Assembly: GCA_963575745.1 (NCBI GenBank)
Contig: CAUYUJ010022422.1
Location: 52,756-116,755 of the forward strand
Origin: Prorocentrum cordatum
Taxonomy: Eukaryota; Sar; Dinophyceae; Prorocentrales; Prorocentraceae
Length of the DNA stretch: 64,000 bases
Reading direction: 5' to 3'
The notes under the pieces are model-generated. The model had not been told where the DNA came from. It searched no databases and saw only the letters and a list, made by a program, of their open reading frames with translations. This document shows positions 61,236 to 64,000 of the stretch, piece by piece. Position 1 is the stretch's first letter; each line of letters starts with the position of its first letter. A program made the translations under genes and the position numbers.

Positions 61236-61925
61236 GTGTAATAGAAGTGATATTCGTATGTGTCGTAGTAGGAGGCGTAGGAGTATGAGTAGTAGTAGTA
61301 GTCGTAGCCATACTAGTAGTAGCAGGTACGAGGTGTAGTAGTTGTTGTTCTAGATATAGCAGAAGTAGGAATCGTCGTAATACCAGTAACACTACCAGTA
61401 GTAGTACCCGTACAAGTAGTAGTGGTAGTAGCAGTAGTCGTACGAGTACTGGTAGTGGTAGTACGAGAAGCTGCACGAGGCATTACACTAGGAGTAGCAG
61501 TACCAGTAGCAGTAGCAGTAGCAGTCGTTCGGGCTCTTCGTGGTGTGAGTCGTTCGGGCCCCTCGTCCTGGTGTGGGTCGTTCGGGCTCCTCTCGTATGT
61601 GTCGTAGTAGGAGGCGTAGGAGTATGAATAGTAGTAGTAGTAGTCGTAGCCATACTAGTAGTAGCAGGTACGAGGTGTAGTAGTAGTTGCTCTAGATATA
61701 GCAGAAGAAGGAATCGTCGTAATACCAGTAACAATACCAGTAGTAGTACCCGTACAAGTAGTAGTGGTAGTAGCAGTAGTCGTACGAGTACTGGTAGTGG
61801 TAGTACGAGAAGCAGCACGAGGCAGAGCACTAGGAGTAGCAGTACCAGTAGCAGTAGCAGTAGCAGTCGTTCGGGCTCTTCGTGGTGTGAGTCGTTCGGG
61901 CCCCTCGTCCTGGTGTGAGTCGTTC
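61236..61925 (+). repeat. Nested duplication of degenerate AGT sequence with GTGAGTCG units
   Basis: Segment 61255-61590 is repeated at about 61590-61925 (shared words GTCGTAGTAGGAGGCGTAGG, ACTAGTAGTAGCAGGTACG). Each copy ends in two or three GTGAGTCGTTCGGGC units, showing the minisatellite embedded in the microsatellite. Confidence 0.85.
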
Positions 61926-62150
61926 GGGCTCCTCGTGGGGTCTCTTGGGATCGTCTTGGAGCCTCTTGGGGCCTCTTGGGGGCCTCTTGGGGGCCTCTAG
62001 GGAGCCTCTTGGAGGCCTCTTGGGCTCTCTTGAGGCCTCTTGGGAGCCTCTGGGAAGGCTCTTGGAGGCCTCTTGGGACCGCTTGGGCGCCCCTGGGGGG
62101 CCTCTGGGAGGCCTCTTTGGAGCCATCTTGGGGCCTCTTGCGACCTCCGC
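61926..62150 (+). repeat. CTTGGGGGCCT minisatellite
   Basis: Degenerate 11-12-bp units following GTGAGTCG units, as at 58.0 and 59.9 kb. Confidence 0.85.
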
Positions 62151-62330
62151 AGAAGCGCAAAGGAGAGCTGCCCCCTGAAAAGAATAAATTGAGCCCAAAA
62201 CCTTCGTAAAATGAATGATTTTGCTATGAGGCAAGATGGGCGCGGCCCCCTCAGGACGCCAAAATAGGGCCAACACCTTAGTAAAATCAATGATTTCTGC
62301 TTCAAAGACGAGCAGAGGGGCCAAACTACC
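62151..62330 (+). repeat. 70-bp tandem repeat, three units
   Basis: Units share AACCTTCGTAAAATGAATGA-like words at 62200 and 62275, with GCCAAAATAGGGCC between them. Confidence 0.7.
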
Positions 62331-62436
62331 TCCCCCAGTCGGGGCCAGAATCCTCGTGAGGGTCGTCGTTTTTTGGCCCTCCCAGGAGTCGAAAAAGGCC
62401 CCCTTGCCACCACTCGGGACTCCCTCTCCAGGTCCA

Positions 62437-62463
62437 GGGAGGGGGAGGGGGTAGGGGGAGGGG
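62437..62463 (+). other. G-quadruplex-capable G-rich run
   Basis: Four G-tracts of 3-5 G separated by one or two bases (GGGAGGGGGAGGGGGTAGGG...), followed by a small inverted repeat (GGGGTAAACCCC). Confidence 0.8.
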
Positions 62464-62519
62464 TAAACCCCTCCCCGAAGGGGAAGAAGGGGGTTGAGAA
62501 CAGAGAGAGCTCCCTAAAC

Positions 62520-63403
62520 CACTCACGCCCAAAGGGCTGGTGGGATTTGCCGAAATCGATGCGGTGCACGCAGCGGAGTGCGTTCAATATCTTGAGTAGG
62601 GCTGAGGTTCAGAGCGCGCCTTCCTCTGCAGATCCACCAAAAACAAGAGGTTGCATCAAGGGGTGGCGTCAAGGGGGCTGCATCAAGGCGGTTGAAGCGC
62701 GCACCCCGCTTGACGAACGTTCCTGGGTGTCTCCAGACCTGACCCTTCGGCCCTGCATAATCAATGTCTGGAAAGTCCGCTCGGGCCAGGCGCGATACGA
62801 TGTCGTGGGCAATTTGGCCGAGGCAGCCACCGACGGAGAGGCCCTCCATGCTCGCCACTGGTGCCCACAGCTGCGAGCGTCACGGGGCAAGATGCCTCCA
62901 AGGTGGCCAAGAGTTGATGGACATTGAAACGACGAGAGCTCCACGTCGGTCGTTGAAAGATAATTGGGGGGTTCCGAAATCCCAATCTAATTAAAGCGCC
63001 TTCCTATTTCAAGAATCGATCTACGTTTGCAGTGTGTTGTTATTTGCTGGAAGGGCCTGAACCCAATCTACTGTATTCGCCTTCCTACTTCATGTTTGTA
63101 CCTACTTATTCTGACCAAGATGTACCTGTAATACATTATGCGCGGCCTCCCATGTACGTCTGCCGCTTGCGCGATCAGAACACAGGGACGGGAGCGACTC
63201 TCTGCGCACGGTTGCCGGTTGCAACGGAGTACGTTCCGCATGATCGTTGGCACAGGTGGTTTAGAAGACCTGGCCAGTGTCTGCGACCACACTTGCACGT
63301 GGACGCTCAGAGCGCATGCAGCGGCAGCAGGGGCCTTGCGGATCCATCGTCGGCATGGTCAAGGTCGACACGTTCTTCAGGGAAGTAAGCAATGACATAC
63401 ACA
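62520..63403. other. Unique sequence without supported gene
   Basis: Short open frames exist on both strands but none shows a recognisable motif. A short block (GGGGTGGCGTCAAGGGGGCTG...) has small direct repeats near 62660-62690. Confidence 0.45.
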
Positions 63404-63550
63404 TAACAACTGGGAGGTCCGCGCGGATTTCTCGGATCGGTGCTGGACCGCCCTCCCTGGCGCGCGGAGCGCGCCAGGGGCGGCGCCGGAGACGCCGCCA
63501 GGGGGCCCCAGCGCGGATCCGAGAAGTCTGCGCGGGCCTCCGAGTTGTTA
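63404..63550. mobile_element. MITE/foldback element with about 43-bp inverted repeats
   Basis: The left arm starts TAACAACTGGGAGGTCCGCG (63404) and the right arm ends with its near reverse complement, ...CCTCCGAGTTGTTA (63550). The arms agree at roughly 85%. Between them lie two further hairpins, CCCTGGCGCGC-GGA-GCGCGCCAGGG (perfect 11-bp stem) and GGCGGCG...CGCCGCC. Overall it could fold as a cloverleaf. TA at both ends would fit a Tc1/mariner-type target site. Confidence 0.7.
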
Positions 63551-63639
63551 CATTGATGCCATTGGTCGTTCCCCCGCTCTTGCGCGAGGCGTCCGGGGCG
63601 TTGCGCAGCCTCTGGAGCTCAGAGCCAGAAGTCTCCTCC

Positions 63640-63823
63640 TCTTCCTCCTCCTCCTCCTCCTCCTCCTCCTCCTCCTCCTCCTCCTCCTCTCTCCCTCCTC
63701 CTCCTCCTCTCTCCCTCCTCCTCCTCCTCCTCCTCTCTCCTCCTCCTCCTCCTCCTCCTCCTCCTCCTCCTCCTCCTCCTCCTCCTCCTCCTCCTCCTCC
63801 TCCTCCTCCTCCTCCCTCTCCCC
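63640..63823 (+). repeat. (CTC)n microsatellite
   Basis: Nearly pure CCT/CTC triplets. Followed by CGGCATGCTTCGG (63868), the microsatellite-flank box. Confidence 0.95.
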
Positions 63824-63892
63824 CTCTCCCTCACTCCGAAGGCGCCCCTGGGAGCGCCACCGTCCTCGGCATGCTTCGGGGGGAAGGAGGGG

Positions 63893-64000
63893 CAGGAGGA
63901 AGGGCGGGAAGTGCTCTCGGCGGCGCGCCAGAGCTTGGCGGCCACCCTGCAGAGAGCCGACGTCGAGGCGTACAACACCTCGGTCTGGCCGCCAGGGCGG
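63893..64000 (+). CDS. Possible partial coding region running off the window
   Basis: One + frame reads REVLSAARQSLAATLQRADV and EAYNTSVWPPGR, with balanced amphipathic composition unlike the surrounding repeat. It has no start here and continues past the end. It may be an exon of a neighbouring gene. No function can be assigned. Confidence 0.25.

Overview
The window looks like nuclear DNA of a dinoflagellate. The evidence is a GC-rich, very repeat-dense background, all credible genes on the + strand, long trinucleotide microsatellites, a LINE of the endonuclease-RT type, and about ten decayed copies of the dinoflagellate trans-spliced leader (core CCGTAGCCATTTTGGCTCAA) lying upstream of reading frames. 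The species cannot be fixed from the sequence alone.

Layout. 0.3-5.6 kb holds a nearly full-length LINE (ORF1 plus a frameshifted EN-RT ORF2) bounded on both sides by (TC)n. 5.6-13 kb is mostly non-coding: GGA, CCT, TTAC, ACT, CAT and AGT arrays, and one small inverted-repeat element. 13-31 kb is a tandem gene array built around a large SF1 (Upf1-like) helicase gene: a short 5' fragment (13.0 kb), an internally deleted copy (15.4-16.8 kb), the intact copy (19.5-23.8 kb), and a duplicated 3' end fused to a zinc-finger reading frame (26.5-27.5 kb) by a tandem duplication of about 3.7 kb. An unduplicated zinc-finger ORF follows at 30.3 kb. 32.8-42.6 kb holds three single-ORF genes: a coiled-coil protein, an RPA-like protein with two probable OB folds, and an Arg/Ser-rich protein. 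These are interspersed with fragments of the genes found further downstream.

45.2-55.7 kb is the main find: a Helitron/Helentron-type unit with an OTU-like cysteine protease, an N-terminal zinc-finger region, a HUH Rep nuclease (HYH, then a two-tyrosine Y-x3-Y-x2-K motif) and a Pif1 helicase with a cysteine-rich C-terminus. The Rep-Hel part is broken by four frameshifts, each equal to one surplus base, and carries an in-phase 460-bp intron inside helicase motif II. 55.7-62.3 kb is repeats, and 62.5-64 kb holds a second small inverted-repeat element, a CTC array and possibly the start of another gene.

Connecting theme. A minisatellite with core GTGAGTCGTTCGGGC occurs in more than a dozen blocks. 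One block is inside the Pif1 intron. Others start exactly where fragments of the OTU gene stop, at a GTGAGT donor-like site, and one ends at a fragment of the Pif1 exon 2. The arrays therefore look like expanded introns that link, scatter and recombine exons of the mobile unit, while the spliced-leader relics point to re-integration of processed mRNAs. Every functional statement rests on motifs read by eye; no database search was possible.
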